50,726 nt of DNA from Alphaproteobacteria bacterium (lineage in GTDB: Bacteria; Pseudomonadota; Alphaproteobacteria; Rhizobiales; CAJQND01). The notes beneath the pieces were generated by a model, which worked only from the letters and a program-made list of their open reading frames with translations, searched no databases and had not been told where the DNA came from. Position 1 is the stretch's first letter. Each line of letters begins with the position of its first letter. This document shows, in pieces, positions 8,551 through 17,814 of this stretch. The translations under genes and the position numbers were made by a program. The stretch covers positions 1 to 50,726 of the forward strand of contig JAAEUE010000040.1 in assembly GCA_024227565.1 (NCBI GenBank), read 5' to 3'.

Positions 8551-8663
8551 ACGATACCGGCCATTTTTGCACCAACAACCCGGTCGAAAATCACCTCACC
8601 TTAACCCAAAATTCACCATGTTCTCAGCTTTTAAGGAGCGCGGGCGAGAAAGGTTTTGAGGTA

Positions 8664-8864
8664 ATGAGAATTTTCGATGCAATCACCTTCGGGGCGGCAC
8701 TTGCGGTGCTGGCCATGGTGGGGCTTTACGTTCTGTCGCCAACACTGGGGCTCACTCTGACGCCAACCGTTGGCTTCACCATTTGCGGGCTCGCTCTGCT
8801 GCTGGGCGCAGGCTGGGCTCTGCTTTATCCAGGCTTCCTACGAACCCAACTCAAGCAGCACTAG
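8664..8864 (+). CDS. Small two-helix membrane protein
   Basis: 66 residues, almost entirely hydrophobic with two membrane segments (FGAALAVLAMVGLYVLSP and VGFTICGLALLLGAGWALLY) and a basic C-terminus. GAGGTA lies a few bases before the ATG, supporting translation. I recognise no family. Its last 27 bases overlap the end of the convergent FAD oxidoreductase gene, so the two 3' ends interlock. Confidence 0.55.
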   Translation: MRIFDAITFGAALAVLAMVGLYVLSPTLGLTLTPTVGFTICGLALLLGAGWALLYPGFLRTQLKQH

Positions 8865-9968
8865 AACCTCTTCGCCCAGGGCCATCGAACTGGTGAGCCC
8901 TGGGCTCTCGATCCCAAACAGATTGACCAGGCCCGGAACTTTGTGTGTTTCAGGGCCCGAGACCATGAAATCTGCGGCCGGCTCCCCCGGCCCGCAGATC
9001 TTGGGGCGCATGCCGGAATAATCTGGCATTAGGGCCCTGTCTTTCAGGCCTGGCCAATATTTGCGGATGGCCGCATAGAATTTGTCCCCCCGCGCCGGAT
9101 CCACTTCATAGTCAAACTCAGCACTATCGACGGTGTCGCACCATTCCACATCGGGCCCAAACCGCGTCTGGCCGGCCAGATCGATCGTGGCATGGATGCC
9201 AAGGCTTGCCTCGTTGGGCGCGGGATAGATCAGATGGCTGAACGGGCTTTTGCCCTTCAGTTGAAAATACACGCCCTTGGCCTGATAGGCCTGCGGAACC
9301 AGGGTCGCGTCGAGACCGCTGGTGTTGCGGGCCAGCGGAATGGCGCCATGGCCTGCCGAATTGATGAGCTCGCGGCAGGTCAGGCGTATTGGAGCCGGCC
9401 CCCCAGTGCGCAGGGCAAAGCCTGCATTGGTGACTTCAATCGCATCAACGGGTGTATTGAAAGCGATTATTGCGCCCAGGTCTTCTGCTTCGCCTTGCAG
9501 AGCCAGCATCAACCCGTGGCTGTCCACGGAGCCGGTGGAGGGCGATAAAAGCGCTCCTACGCAGGCTATTTCCGGCTCCATCCTGCCCACTTCGGCGGCA
9601 TCCAGCGGCACCAGATCATCCACCCCATTGGCGTGGGCCCGGGCCACTAGGCTGTGAAAACGCTCCATTTCAACGTCGCTGGAGGCCACTATCAGTTTGC
9701 CGCAACGCTGATGGGCGACGCCGCGCTCAGCGCAATAGGCATAGAGCATATCGCGTCCTTCCACGCAGAACCGCGCCTTATTGGAGCCTTCCGGGTAATA
9801 AATCCCCGCGTGGATGACCTCAGAATTGCGTGCGCTGGTTTCCGAGCCGATGGCATCTGCCTGCTCCACTATGATCACATCGCGTCCTGAGCGGGCCAGA
9901 GCGCGCGCGATGGCGAGCCCGACAACGCCGGCGCCGACAACGACCGTTTCGATATGAGCTTCGTCCAT
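8838..9968 (-). CDS. FAD-dependent oxidoreductase, L-2-hydroxyglutarate dehydrogenase-like
   Basis: 376 residues from MDEAHIETVVVG. The ATG at 9968 is chosen because the FAD-binding GxGxxG (VGAGVVGLAIARAL, residues 11-24) then sits near the N-terminus. Longer starts up to 10052 would overlap the divergent ABC-F gene. DAO-type features are SARNSEVIHAGIYYPEGSNKA, the mid-protein substrate cap and the C-terminal FGIESPGLTSSMALGE. The pattern SARNSEVIHAGIYY is typical of the LhgO/L2HGDH group, which oxidises L-2-hydroxy acids to 2-keto acids with electrons going to quinone. The exact substrate is uncertain. It stands alone on the minus strand. Confidence 0.82.
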   Translation of the reverse strand: MDEAHIETVVVGAGVVGLAIARALARSGRDVIIVEQADAIGSETSARNSEVIHAGIYYPEGSNKARFCVEGRDMLYAYCAERGVAHQRCGKLIVASSDVEMERFHSLVARAHANGVDDLVPLDAAEVGRMEPEIACVGALLSPSTGSVDSHGLMLALQGEAEDLGAIIAFNTPVDAIEVTNAGFALRTGGPAPIRLTCRELINSAGHGAIPLARNTSGLDATLVPQAYQAKGVYFQLKGKSPFSHLIYPAPNEASLGIHATIDLAGQTRFGPDVEWCDTVDSAEFDYEVDPARGDKFYAAIRKYWPGLKDRALMPDYSGMRPKICGPGEPAADFMVSGPETHKVPGLVNLFGIESPGLTSSMALGEEVLVLLELGS

Positions 9969-10050
9969 GGCATGTTCAGAAGGTGGAAGGAGGAGGGTTC
10001 CATAACAGATGGCTTGCGTATTTGCCATCAGCACAGTAAAGCGCAGGCCC

Positions 10051-11874
10051 ATGTCCCCGCCCCTTCTCCATTTGCAAGATATTCACCTGACCTTCGGCGG
10101 CGCCGGCCTGCTGGACGGTGCTGAGCTTGCCTTGGGTGCCGGCGGGCGCTTGTGCCTGATCGGGCGCAATGGTTCGGGCAAGTCCACGTTGTTGAAAATT
10201 GCCTCCGGGCAGGTTGAGCCGGACAAGGGTACAGTTTTTCTGCAGCCTGGCACCACCGTGCGCTACCTGCCGCAGGAGCCGGATTTGTCCGGCTTTAAAA
10301 CCGTGCTGGAGTATGTGGAGGACGGTTTGGCGCCAGGGGATGATCCACACCGGGCCGTTTACCTGTTGGGGCAACTTGGGGTGTCGCCAGATCTTGATCC
10401 TTCAACCTTGTCCGGTGGGGAAGCCCGGCGTGCCGCGTTGGCCCGCGTGTTGGCGCCAGAACCTGATATTCTGCTTTTGGACGAACCCACCAACCATCTG
10501 GACCTGCCGGCCATTGAGTGGCTGGAGCGGGAATTGGCGAGTTTGCGCTCTGCGCTCATCCTGATCAGCCACGACCGACGGTTTTTGAGCACACTGTCCA
10601 GCTCCACCGTATGGCTCGACCGGGGGCGGACCCGGCAGATTGACCGCGGCTTTTCCCACTTTGAATCCTGGCGTGACAAGGTTTTGGAGGAGGAAGAGGT
10701 GGAGGCCCACAAGCTGGGCCGCAAGATCGCCATGGAGGAACACTGGTTGCGCTATGGCGTAACGGCCCGGCGCAAGCGCAATGTGCGCCGGCTGGGTAAT
10801 CTCCAAAGCCTGCGCGCCGAGCGCGCCGAACGCATCTCCTCCAACGCTCGGGCCCGTGAAACTGTCACCATGGTTGCTGCCAAAGGGGACGTGTCTGGCA
10901 AACTTGTGGCGGAACTGAAAGATGTATCGAAGAGCTACGGCGCAAATTCCATAGTGAAGGAGTTTTCCTTCAAATTGAACCGCGGCGACCGCGTTGGAAT
11001 TGTCGGACCCAATGGGGCCGGCAAAACCACGCTGATCAAGATGATTATGGGCGCATTAGAGCCAGATTCCGGGACAATCCGGCTCGGGACCAAACTGCAA
11101 GCCCTCACCTTGGACCAGCGGCGGGAAAGCCTGGACCCGGAGACCACGCTCAAAGATGCCCTTACAGGCGGCGGGCGCGATATGCTGCATGTTGGCGGTC
11201 AGCAACGCCATGTGATTGCCTATATGAAGGATTTTCTCTTCATCCCTGAACAGGCCCGCACACCGGTTAGCCGTCTGTCGGGGGGTGAACGTGGCCGCCT
11301 TATGCTGGCGCGGGCTCTGGCGCGGCCGTCCAACCTTATGGTGCTGGACGAGCCCACCAACGATTTGGACCTGGAAACCCTGGATTTGCTGCAGGAAATG
11401 CTATCCGACTATGACGGCACGCTCATCCTGGTGAGCCATGACCGTGATTTCCTGGACCGCGTGGTGGCCTCAACCGTTGCCTCGGAGGGCGATGGGCACT
11501 GGCAGGAATACGCCGGTGGCTACTCAGACATACTGATCCAACGCAAGGGCGTGAAAAAGGCGGCGGTTGCTGAAGCAAAAAAGGGGGCGAAGCTCGGAAA
11601 ACCGCCGACCCTGGCCCCAACCCAGCAAAAGCGCAAACTCACGTTCAAGGACAAGCATGCTCTCGAAACCCTCCCTCGAGAGATGGAGCGGCTCCAGAGC
11701 GAGATCGACGCCCACAAATCCACTCTTGCTGACGCAGAACTGTTCACCCGCGACCACGAGCACTTCCAGAAAACCGTAGATGCATTGAGCGCCGCTGAAA
11801 CTGCGCTGGCTGAGGCCGAAGAACGCTGGCTGGAGCTGGAAATGCTGCGTGAAGAGATGGAGGCCTGTTCGTAA
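10051..11874 (+). CDS. uup: ABC-F family ATPase (Uup-like)
   Basis: 607 residues from MSPPLLHLQD; an ATG 42 bases upstream in frame is less likely. There are two ABC cassettes and no membrane segments. Cassette 1 has GRNGSGKST (38-46), LSGGEARRAALARVL and LLLDEPTNHLD. Cassette 2 has GPNGAGKTT, LSGGERGRLMLARAL and VLDEPTNDLD. The charged linker between them carries the ABC-F arm region. The C-terminal ~80 residues form a coiled coil (LPREMERLQSEIDAHKSTLA), which is the Uup hallmark. ABC-F proteins act on the ribosome, and Uup is also linked to DNA integrity and transposon excision. The gene is divergent from the FAD enzyme and followed by the cobalamin riboswitch. Confidence 0.88.
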   Translation: MSPPLLHLQDIHLTFGGAGLLDGAELALGAGGRLCLIGRNGSGKSTLLKIASGQVEPDKGTVFLQPGTTVRYLPQEPDLSGFKTVLEYVEDGLAPGDDPHRAVYLLGQLGVSPDLDPSTLSGGEARRAALARVLAPEPDILLLDEPTNHLDLPAIEWLERELASLRSALILISHDRRFLSTLSSSTVWLDRGRTRQIDRGFSHFESWRDKVLEEEEVEAHKLGRKIAMEEHWLRYGVTARRKRNVRRLGNLQSLRAERAERISSNARARETVTMVAAKGDVSGKLVAELKDVSKSYGANSIVKEFSFKLNRGDRVGIVGPNGAGKTTLIKMIMGALEPDSGTIRLGTKLQALTLDQRRESLDPETTLKDALTGGGRDMLHVGGQQRHVIAYMKDFLFIPEQARTPVSRLSGGERGRLMLARALARPSNLMVLDEPTNDLDLETLDLLQEMLSDYDGTLILVSHDRDFLDRVVASTVASEGDGHWQEYAGGYSDILIQRKGVKKAAVAEAKKGAKLGKPPTLAPTQQKRKLTFKDKHALETLPREMERLQSEIDAHKSTLADAELFTRDHEHFQKTVDALSAAETALAEAEERWLELEMLREEMEACS

Positions 11875-11934
11875 CTGGGCCACAAGGCTTCGTGTTTGCT
11901 ATTGACCGGCCCCCGGCGACGTGGAACTTAAGCC

Positions 11935-12130
11935 AACAAGCGGTTCTGAGGTTGCCTTTGGCGATCTTGGACGAAAGAGGGAACACGGTGCGGCGTACCC
12001 ATCAGGGACCAATACCGTGGCTGCCCCCGCAACTGTAAGCGGTGAAACCGGCAACGATGACCGCCACTGGGAAACCGGGAAGGCTGTTTGCAAGGTTGAT
12101 GATCCGCGAGCCAGGAGACCTGCCGCGACG
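11935..12130 (+). promoter_or_regulatory. Cobalamin (B12) riboswitch
   Basis: Conserved elements appear in order. GGGAACACGGTGCGG lies at about 11979-11993. GTGGCTGCCCCCGCAACTG and TAAGCGG follow at about 12017-12042. CCACTGGGAAACCGGGAAGGC lies at 12064-12084, in two parts, and the B12 box AGCCAGGAGACCTGCC at 12109-12124. Spacing matches the known fold. The leader ends 58 bases before cobW. A short stem GGCCAT/ATGGCC (12135-12151) follows, with no U-run, and the GGAGGG ribosome site of cobW is close behind. Control is therefore probably translational, shutting off cobW-cobN-cobO when adenosylcobalamin is plentiful. Confidence 0.95.
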
Positions 12131-12187
12131 GGCGGGCCATGGGAAATGGCCGGCACAGACGATAAATGAGCAAACGCGGAGGGTGTT

Positions 12188-13237
12188 ATGGCTCTAGGAC
12201 ACGGGAAAATTCCCGCAACTGTGATCACCGGCTTCTTGGGCGCCGGCAAGACAACTGTAATCAGAAACATTCTGGAAAACGCCAACGGCAAGCGGATTGC
12301 GTTGATCATCAACGAATTCGGCGATGTGGGTGTGGACGGCGAAGTGCTGAAAGGCTGCGGCGAGGAAACCTGCCGGGAGGAAGACGTGGTGGAGCTGGCC
12401 AATGGCTGCATTTGCTGCACCGTGGCCGATGACTTCATCCCCACCATGAACAAGCTTCTGGAGCGCGGCGACGCGCCGGACCACATTGTCATCGAAACCT
12501 CAGGCCTGGCCCTGCCCCAGCCCCTGGTGCGGGCCTTCAACTGGCCGGAAATCAGATCGCGCGTCACCGTCGACGGCGTGGTCACTGTGGTTGATTCTGC
12601 CGCGGTTTCTGAGGGTCGTTTCGCCTCCGACGAGGCTGCAGTGCAAGATCAGCGCGAGGCAGATGAGGCTCTCGACCATGAGAGCCCGCTGGAAGAGTTG
12701 TTTGAAGACCAACTCGCCTGCGCCGACATGATCCTGCTCAACAAGGCTGACCTGATGGCGCCCGGCACGCTTGACACGGTTGAAGCCAATCTGAAGGGCG
12801 AGGTGCGCGGCGGGGTGCAGTTTATCCGCACCTCCAATGGCACGATCGATCCAGCCGTTCTGCTGGGCCTGGCGGCAGAATCCGAAAGCGACATGGACAA
12901 CCGCAAGTCCCACCATGAGCTCTACCATGACGGCGATGATGATCATGACCATGATGATTTCGACAGTTTCGTGGTCTCTCTTGGCGCTGTTGCCGACAAG
13001 GATGGCCTGCATGGCAAGCTCACTGAAATCATCAGGGCGCACGACATTTTACGTCTGAAAGGCTTCATCGACGTGGAAGGGGCTGCAGCCCGCTACGTGA
13101 TCCAGGCCGTCGGCCCCCGCATCAACGGCTATTTCGACAGGCCCTGGGGCGCAGACGAGAGGCGTCATTCCTCCTTGGTGGTGATCGGGCAACAAGGCAT
13201 GGATCAGGCCGCCATCAGCGCAGCCATCACGGCTTGA
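12188..13237 (+). CDS. cobW: Cobalamin biosynthesis GTPase CobW (COG0523)
   Basis: 349 residues. The P-loop GFLGAGKT (15-22), the metal-binding CxCC motif in NGCICCTV (74-77), the GTPase specificity motif NKAD (185-188) and a C-terminal CobW domain are all present. A His/Asp-rich stretch at 242-258 (HHELYHDGDDDHDHDDFD) is likely a metal-binding linker. CobW proteins are GTP-dependent metallochaperones. In B12 clusters they are thought to deliver cobalt, in line with its place immediately before the cobaltochelatase gene cobN (four bases apart). GGAGGG precedes the ATG. It is the first gene under the riboswitch. Confidence 0.95.
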   Translation: MALGHGKIPATVITGFLGAGKTTVIRNILENANGKRIALIINEFGDVGVDGEVLKGCGEETCREEDVVELANGCICCTVADDFIPTMNKLLERGDAPDHIVIETSGLALPQPLVRAFNWPEIRSRVTVDGVVTVVDSAAVSEGRFASDEAAVQDQREADEALDHESPLEELFEDQLACADMILLNKADLMAPGTLDTVEANLKGEVRGGVQFIRTSNGTIDPAVLLGLAAESESDMDNRKSHHELYHDGDDDHDHDDFDSFVVSLGAVADKDGLHGKLTEIIRAHDILRLKGFIDVEGAAARYVIQAVGPRINGYFDRPWGADERRHSSLVVIGQQGMDQAAISAAITA

Positions 13238-13241
13238 GGCC

Positions 13242-16200
13242 ATGCATCTGCTGGCCACCCAGTCTGGCGTCATCGACGACGGCAATGAGGCGGTTGATCT
13301 GGCTCAGAGCCCCGGCGATGTGGCGCTGATCTCTGCTGCCGACAGTGAGTTGGCCGCTTTGGCGCGGGCTCATGACGGGCTTGGAGCTGATGCGCTGAGC
13401 CTTAGGCTCGCCAACCAGATGCAGTTGCAGCACAATCTGTCGGTTGACGTTTACCTGGAACAGACCCTGGCCGGCGCAAAACTGGTGGTTTTGCGCCTCC
13501 TGGGCGGCAAGGCCTATTGGAGTTATGGCCTGGAGCAAACCGTTGAGGCGGCCCGCGAGCACGGCTTCCAGCTGGCGGTTTTGCCCGGTGACGGCCAGCC
13601 AGACCCAGAATTGATGGCCTATTCCACCTTGCCGGAAGATCAGACCGTGCGCCTCTGGCGCTATCTGGTGGAAGGTGGCCCCCGGAATATGCGCGGGTTT
13701 CTGGACTATTGCGGCCATCTTCTGGAGGGACACCCAGAGCCGGACCCGCCGCTTGCCTTGCTTAAATCAGGTCTTTTCTGGCCGGGACACGAAACCCCGT
13801 CGCTGGAAGACCTGAAGAAAGACTGGGTTGAAGGGGCCCCTGTTGCCGCTATCACCTTCTACCGCGCCCTGATTGAAGGCGGAAACACGGCCCCGGTGGA
13901 GGCCCTTATCACGGCCTTCGCGGAACGCGGGATCAACGCCCTGCCCCTGTTTGTCGCCAGCCTGAAGGATCCGGTGTCTGCGGCCACGATTGCAGAAGCC
14001 TTTCGCGGCGCTCCCCCGGCCATCATTTTGAACGCGACCGGGTTCGCGGTTGCCGCCTACAATGCCGCCGGCGAGCCCAATCCTCTGAGCGCGGCAGACT
14101 GCCCGGTGCTGCAGGTGGTGTTTTCAGGTTCGGCCAAAGAAGCCTGGGAGGGCAACATCCAAGGCCTTTCAGCACGTGATCTCGCCATGAATGTAGTGCT
14201 CCCGGAACTCGATGGCCGGGTGCTGTCACGGGCCGTATCGTTCAAATCGAACGCAGAACGCCACGCCGCCACCCAATGCAATTTGATCACATATGCCCCT
14301 GAGCCTGACCGGATTGCCTTCACTGCCGATCTGGCCGCCAACTGGGTGGACCTTCGCCGGACAGAGCCAAAGGAACGCAAGCTCGCGATCGTCCTGGCGA
14401 ACTACCCAAACCGGGACGGACGCATCGGAAATGGTGTGGGTTACGACACGCCCCAGAGCACAACAGGACTTCTGAAAGCCCTGGCCTCTGAAGGCTATTG
14501 CGTCGATGATTTCCCCGCCGATGGCAATGATTTAATTCAACAATTGTTGAAAGGTCCAACCAATAACACCCAAAACCCACGCCAGAATGGGGCTGAGCTG
14601 TCACTAGAAAACTATTTGTTAACCTATTGTAAACTTTCTATTAACCTTCGCTCAGAGGTCAAAAAACGCTGGGGGCCGCCGGAAGATGATCCGTTCGTTC
14701 AAGACGGCGCCTTCCAATTGGGCGTCACGCTCTACGGCAACGTGGCCATCGGCATTCAGCCGGCCCGTGGCTACAACATTGACCCCAAAGACACCTACCA
14801 TGATCCAGCCCTGGTTCCGCCCCACGGCTACCTGGCGTTCTACATCTGGCTGCGGGAGCATTTTGGGGCCCAGGCCGTGGTGCACAATGGCAAGCACGGC
14901 AATCTGGAATGGCTGCCAGGCAAGGCATTGGCCCTGAGCGCAGACTGCTATCCGGAAGCCGTCCTGGGCCCAATGCCCAACATCTATCCGTTCATCGTGA
15001 ACGATCCGGGCGAAGGCACGCAAGCCAAGCGCCGCACCTCCGCTGTCATCATCGACCACCTCACCCCGCCCCTCACCCGGGCGGAGACCTATGGGCCCCT
15101 GAAAGACCTTGAGGCCCTGATCGATGAGTACTATCTGGCGGCCGGGCTCGACCAGCGCCGGGTTGATCTTTTGCGCAAACACATCCTCGACGTCACCCGT
15201 TCCACCGGCCTTGATGAAGATGCCGGCGTGAAGGATCTGGACGACAGCGAAGCCCTGCAGCAGATCGACAACTACATTTGTGAGGTCAAGGAAGCCCAGA
15301 TCCGCGACGGGCTCCACATTCTGGGCCTGAGCCCGGAGGGGCGCCTGCGCACCGATTTGCTGGTGGCGTTGGCCCGGGTGCCGCGCAATATGGGCGAAGA
15401 CGGTGATGCCTCGCTGATCCGGGCGCTGGCTGCCGATTTGGGGTTTGAGGGGTTTGATCCGCTTGATTGCACCCTGGGAGCGCCCTGGGAGGGGCCTAGA
15501 CCCGCGGATCTGACAAATCTGACCTCCGATGCCTGGAGAACCTGCGGCGATGCTGTGGAGCGCCTGGAAGTGTTGGCGGCCTTGCTGGTGGCCGGGGAAA
15601 CCGAGTGCGACGCGGGTTGGAGCGCCACAAGTTCGGTTTTGTCGGCCATTCGCGACGATATCAAGCCTGCCCTGGAAGCCTGCGGCCCGGACGAGATGCG
15701 TGCCATGCTCACCGCTCTGGACGGCCGTTTCGTGGCTCCAGGTCCCTCCGGTGCGCCGACGCGAGGGCGATTGGACGTGTTGCCCACGGGGCGCAACTTC
15801 TTTTCCGTCGATAACCGCACCGTGCCAACGCCGGCGGCCTGGAGCCTGGGCGAGAAATCAGCCGAGCTGCTGGTGGAGCGTTTTCTGCAGGATCATGGCC
15901 GCTGGCCGGAAGCCATGGGGCTCTCGGTGTGGGGCACCTCCAACATGCGCACCGGCGGCGATGACATTGCCCAGGCCCTGGCGCTGATCGGCGCCAAGCC
16001 TAAGTGGGACCACTCCAGCTGGCGGGTCACCGGGTTTGAAATCACGCCCCTGGCCAAGCTTGGCCGCCCGCGGGTGGACGTAACTTTGCGGATTTCCGGC
16101 TTCTTCCGTGATGCCTTTCCCTCCCAGATCGACCTGTTCGACAGCGCTGTGCGCGCCATCGGTGCACTGGAGGGCGAAGATGCTGGGGATAATCCCATTG

Positions 16201-16991
16201 CCGCCAAGATGCGTGGTGAACAGGCGAAACTGGAGAAAGAGGGCCTTGAGCCGGCCGAAGCGGCCAAACGGGCCGGTTTCCGGGTATTCGGCTCCAAACC
16301 CGGCGCCTATGGGGCTGGATTGCAGGCGTTGATCGATGAGAAACTCTGGGATGCGCGGGCAGATCTGGCGGAAAGCTACATAAACTGGGGCGGATATGCC
16401 TATGGCGGCGGCACCCAAGGGGCCGAGCGGCACGATCTGTTCCGCCGCAGGCTGTCTGGCCTTGAGGCGGTGGTGCACAATCAGGACAACCGGGAGCACG
16501 ATCTCCTTGATTCCGACGATTACTACCAGTTTGAAGGGGGCATGACGGCGGCAATCGAGCATGTGAGCGGAGACCGCCCCTCGGTCTACCACAACGATCA
16601 TTCACGCCCGGAACGCCCCGTGGTGCGCACGCTGGAAGAGGAAATCGGCCGGGTGGTGCGTTCGCGCGTGGTCAATCCCAAGTGGATCGCGGGCGTGATG
16701 CGCCATGGCTACAAGGGCGCCTTCGAAATCGCCGCCACGGTGGACTACATGTTCGCCTTTGCCGCCACCACGGGCGCCGTGCGCGATCACCATTTCCAAC
16801 TCGCCTACGACGCATTTCTGGGCGACGAAGAGGTGCGCAGCTTCATTTCCGAAAACAATGCGCCCGCATTGAAAGAACTTTCGACGCGCTTCCGCGAAGC
16901 CATCGACAGGGGCTTGTGGACGCCGCGCTCAAACTCTGCCTATCATCAATTGCGGCAGTTTGCCGGCGAGACGATCGAGGAGCCAGTATGA
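13242..16991 (+). CDS. cobN: Aerobic-type cobaltochelatase large subunit CobN
   Basis: 1249 residues, normal for CobN. Recognisable stretches include GNGVGYDTPQSTTGLLKAL, the active-site region VVHNGKHGNLEWLPGKALAL, YPFIVNDPGEGTQAKRR and the C-terminal SVWGTSNMRTGGDDIAQALA. CobN with CobS and CobT inserts Co2+ into hydrogenobyrinic acid a,c-diamide using ATP. CobS and CobT are not in this window. It overlaps cobO by ATGA and follows cobW closely, so all three share the riboswitch. A notably AT-rich patch of about 130 bases (14525-14650) interrupts the otherwise GC-rich codon use but keeps the frame and the family sequence. Confidence 0.96.
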   Translation: MHLLATQSGVIDDGNEAVDLAQSPGDVALISAADSELAALARAHDGLGADALSLRLANQMQLQHNLSVDVYLEQTLAGAKLVVLRLLGGKAYWSYGLEQTVEAAREHGFQLAVLPGDGQPDPELMAYSTLPEDQTVRLWRYLVEGGPRNMRGFLDYCGHLLEGHPEPDPPLALLKSGLFWPGHETPSLEDLKKDWVEGAPVAAITFYRALIEGGNTAPVEALITAFAERGINALPLFVASLKDPVSAATIAEAFRGAPPAIILNATGFAVAAYNAAGEPNPLSAADCPVLQVVFSGSAKEAWEGNIQGLSARDLAMNVVLPELDGRVLSRAVSFKSNAERHAATQCNLITYAPEPDRIAFTADLAANWVDLRRTEPKERKLAIVLANYPNRDGRIGNGVGYDTPQSTTGLLKALASEGYCVDDFPADGNDLIQQLLKGPTNNTQNPRQNGAELSLENYLLTYCKLSINLRSEVKKRWGPPEDDPFVQDGAFQLGVTLYGNVAIGIQPARGYNIDPKDTYHDPALVPPHGYLAFYIWLREHFGAQAVVHNGKHGNLEWLPGKALALSADCYPEAVLGPMPNIYPFIVNDPGEGTQAKRRTSAVIIDHLTPPLTRAETYGPLKDLEALIDEYYLAAGLDQRRVDLLRKHILDVTRSTGLDEDAGVKDLDDSEALQQIDNYICEVKEAQIRDGLHILGLSPEGRLRTDLLVALARVPRNMGEDGDASLIRALAADLGFEGFDPLDCTLGAPWEGPRPADLTNLTSDAWRTCGDAVERLEVLAALLVAGETECDAGWSATSSVLSAIRDDIKPALEACGPDEMRAMLTALDGRFVAPGPSGAPTRGRLDVLPTGRNFFSVDNRTVPTPAAWSLGEKSAELLVERFLQDHGRWPEAMGLSVWGTSNMRTGGDDIAQALALIGAKPKWDHSSWRVTGFEITPLAKLGRPRVDVTLRISGFFRDAFPSQIDLFDSAVRAIGALEGEDAGDNPIAAKMRGEQAKLEKEGLEPAEAAKRAGFRVFGSKPGAYGAGLQALIDEKLWDARADLAESYINWGGYAYGGGTQGAERHDLFRRRLSGLEAVVHNQDNREHDLLDSDDYYQFEGGMTAAIEHVSGDRPSVYHNDHSRPERPVVRTLEEEIGRVVRSRVVNPKWIAGVMRHGYKGAFEIAATVDYMFAFAATTGAVRDHHFQLAYDAFLGDEEVRSFISENNAPALKELSTRFREAIDRGLWTPRSNSAYHQLRQFAGETIEEPV
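14536..14551. repeat. 16-bp perfect palindrome inside cobN
   Basis: TTCAACAATTGTTGAA is a perfect palindrome at the start of the AT-rich patch in cobN. It encodes part of LIQQLLKG, a position where CobN proteins normally have a similar Leu-rich segment, so it is not an insertion that breaks the protein. Confidence 0.6.
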
Positions 16992-17632
16992 CCAGCGAAA
17001 AACCTAAAAAGATTACCGACACGATGAGCGAAGAACAGCTCGACGCCCGGCATGCCGAAAAAATGCGCCGCAAGAAGGAATCCCGCGACAAGATCGTGGC
17101 CACCAAAACCCGCGAAAAGGGGCTTCTGATCGTCCACACCGGCAAGGGCAAGGGCAAGTCCACCGCCGCGTTCGGCCTGGTGTTCCGGGCCATTGGGCAT
17201 GGCTTCAAGATCGGCATCGTGCAGTTCGTCAAAGGCGCCTGGGGCACCGGGGAGCGCGATGTTCTGGAGAAATTCTCCGATCAGGTGACCATCAAGGCCA
17301 TGGGCGAAGGCTTCACCTGGGAAACCCAGGACCGCCAACGCGACATCGCCGCTGCGACGCAGGCCTGGGAAGAAGCCAAGCGGATGATCGCTGATCCGGA
17401 CCTGAACATGGTGCTGCTGGACGAGCTCAACATCGTGCTGCGCTATGGCTATATCGATCTCGACGAAGTGGTTGAGGTGTTGAAAAACAAGCCTGAGATG
17501 AAGCACGTGATCGTCACTGGCCGAAACGCCAAGGACGAGGTGATCGAGATTGCCGACCTGGTGACCGAGATGACCCAGATCAAGCATCCCTTCCGCGACG
17601 GGGTCAAGGCGCAGGTGGGGATTGAGTTTTAG
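16988..17632 (+). CDS. cobO: Cob(I)yrinic acid a,c-diamide adenosyltransferase
   Basis: 214 residues of the CobO/BtuR/CobA type. The start at 16988 overlaps the cobN stop (ATGA); upstream in-frame starts would lie inside cobN. A lysine-rich N-terminal arm is followed by the P-loop VHTGKGKGKSTAAFGL (49-64), FVKGAWGTGERDVLEKF and the Walker-B-like MVLLDELNIVLRYGY, ending in KHPFRDGVKAQVGIEF. The enzyme transfers the 5'-deoxyadenosyl group from ATP to reduced cobalt in corrinoids, completing the upper ligand. It is the third gene of the riboswitch operon. Confidence 0.96.
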   Translation: MTSEKPKKITDTMSEEQLDARHAEKMRRKKESRDKIVATKTREKGLLIVHTGKGKGKSTAAFGLVFRAIGHGFKIGIVQFVKGAWGTGERDVLEKFSDQVTIKAMGEGFTWETQDRQRDIAAATQAWEEAKRMIADPDLNMVLLDELNIVLRYGYIDLDEVVEVLKNKPEMKHVIVTGRNAKDEVIEIADLVTEMTQIKHPFRDGVKAQVGIEF

Positions 17633-17653
17633 CCAATCCCGCTCCAACCATCC

Positions 17654-17750
17654 GTCATTCCTGCGCAGGCAGGAATCCAGAGCGGCACGTGTTTGAGCGA
17701 TCTGCCCCTGGATCCCGGACATTTTGCTAGCGCAAAATTCCGGGATGACG
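17654..17750. repeat. Two intergenic hairpin repeats
   Basis: The first hairpin is ATTCCTGC/GCAGGAAT (17657-17664 with 17669-17676). The second is long: ATCCCGGA (17712-17719) pairs with TCCGGGAT (17739-17746), and inside it ATTTTGC (17721-17727) pairs with GCAAAAT (17732-17738). The second belongs to the same family as the unit at 321-360. They lie just after cobO and could also stabilise or end its transcript, although no U-run follows. Confidence 0.75.
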
Positions 17751-17814
17751 AAGACAGCAGAGCGTGCGGCGCATTTCAGCGCACAAGTGCCGTAAAAGAC
17801 ATTGACGCCCGTCA

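Noticed and set aside
16682..16987. N-terminal extension of cobO
   Set aside because: The extension lies in the coding part of cobN in another frame; the family N-terminus begins at 16988 with an ATGA overlap.
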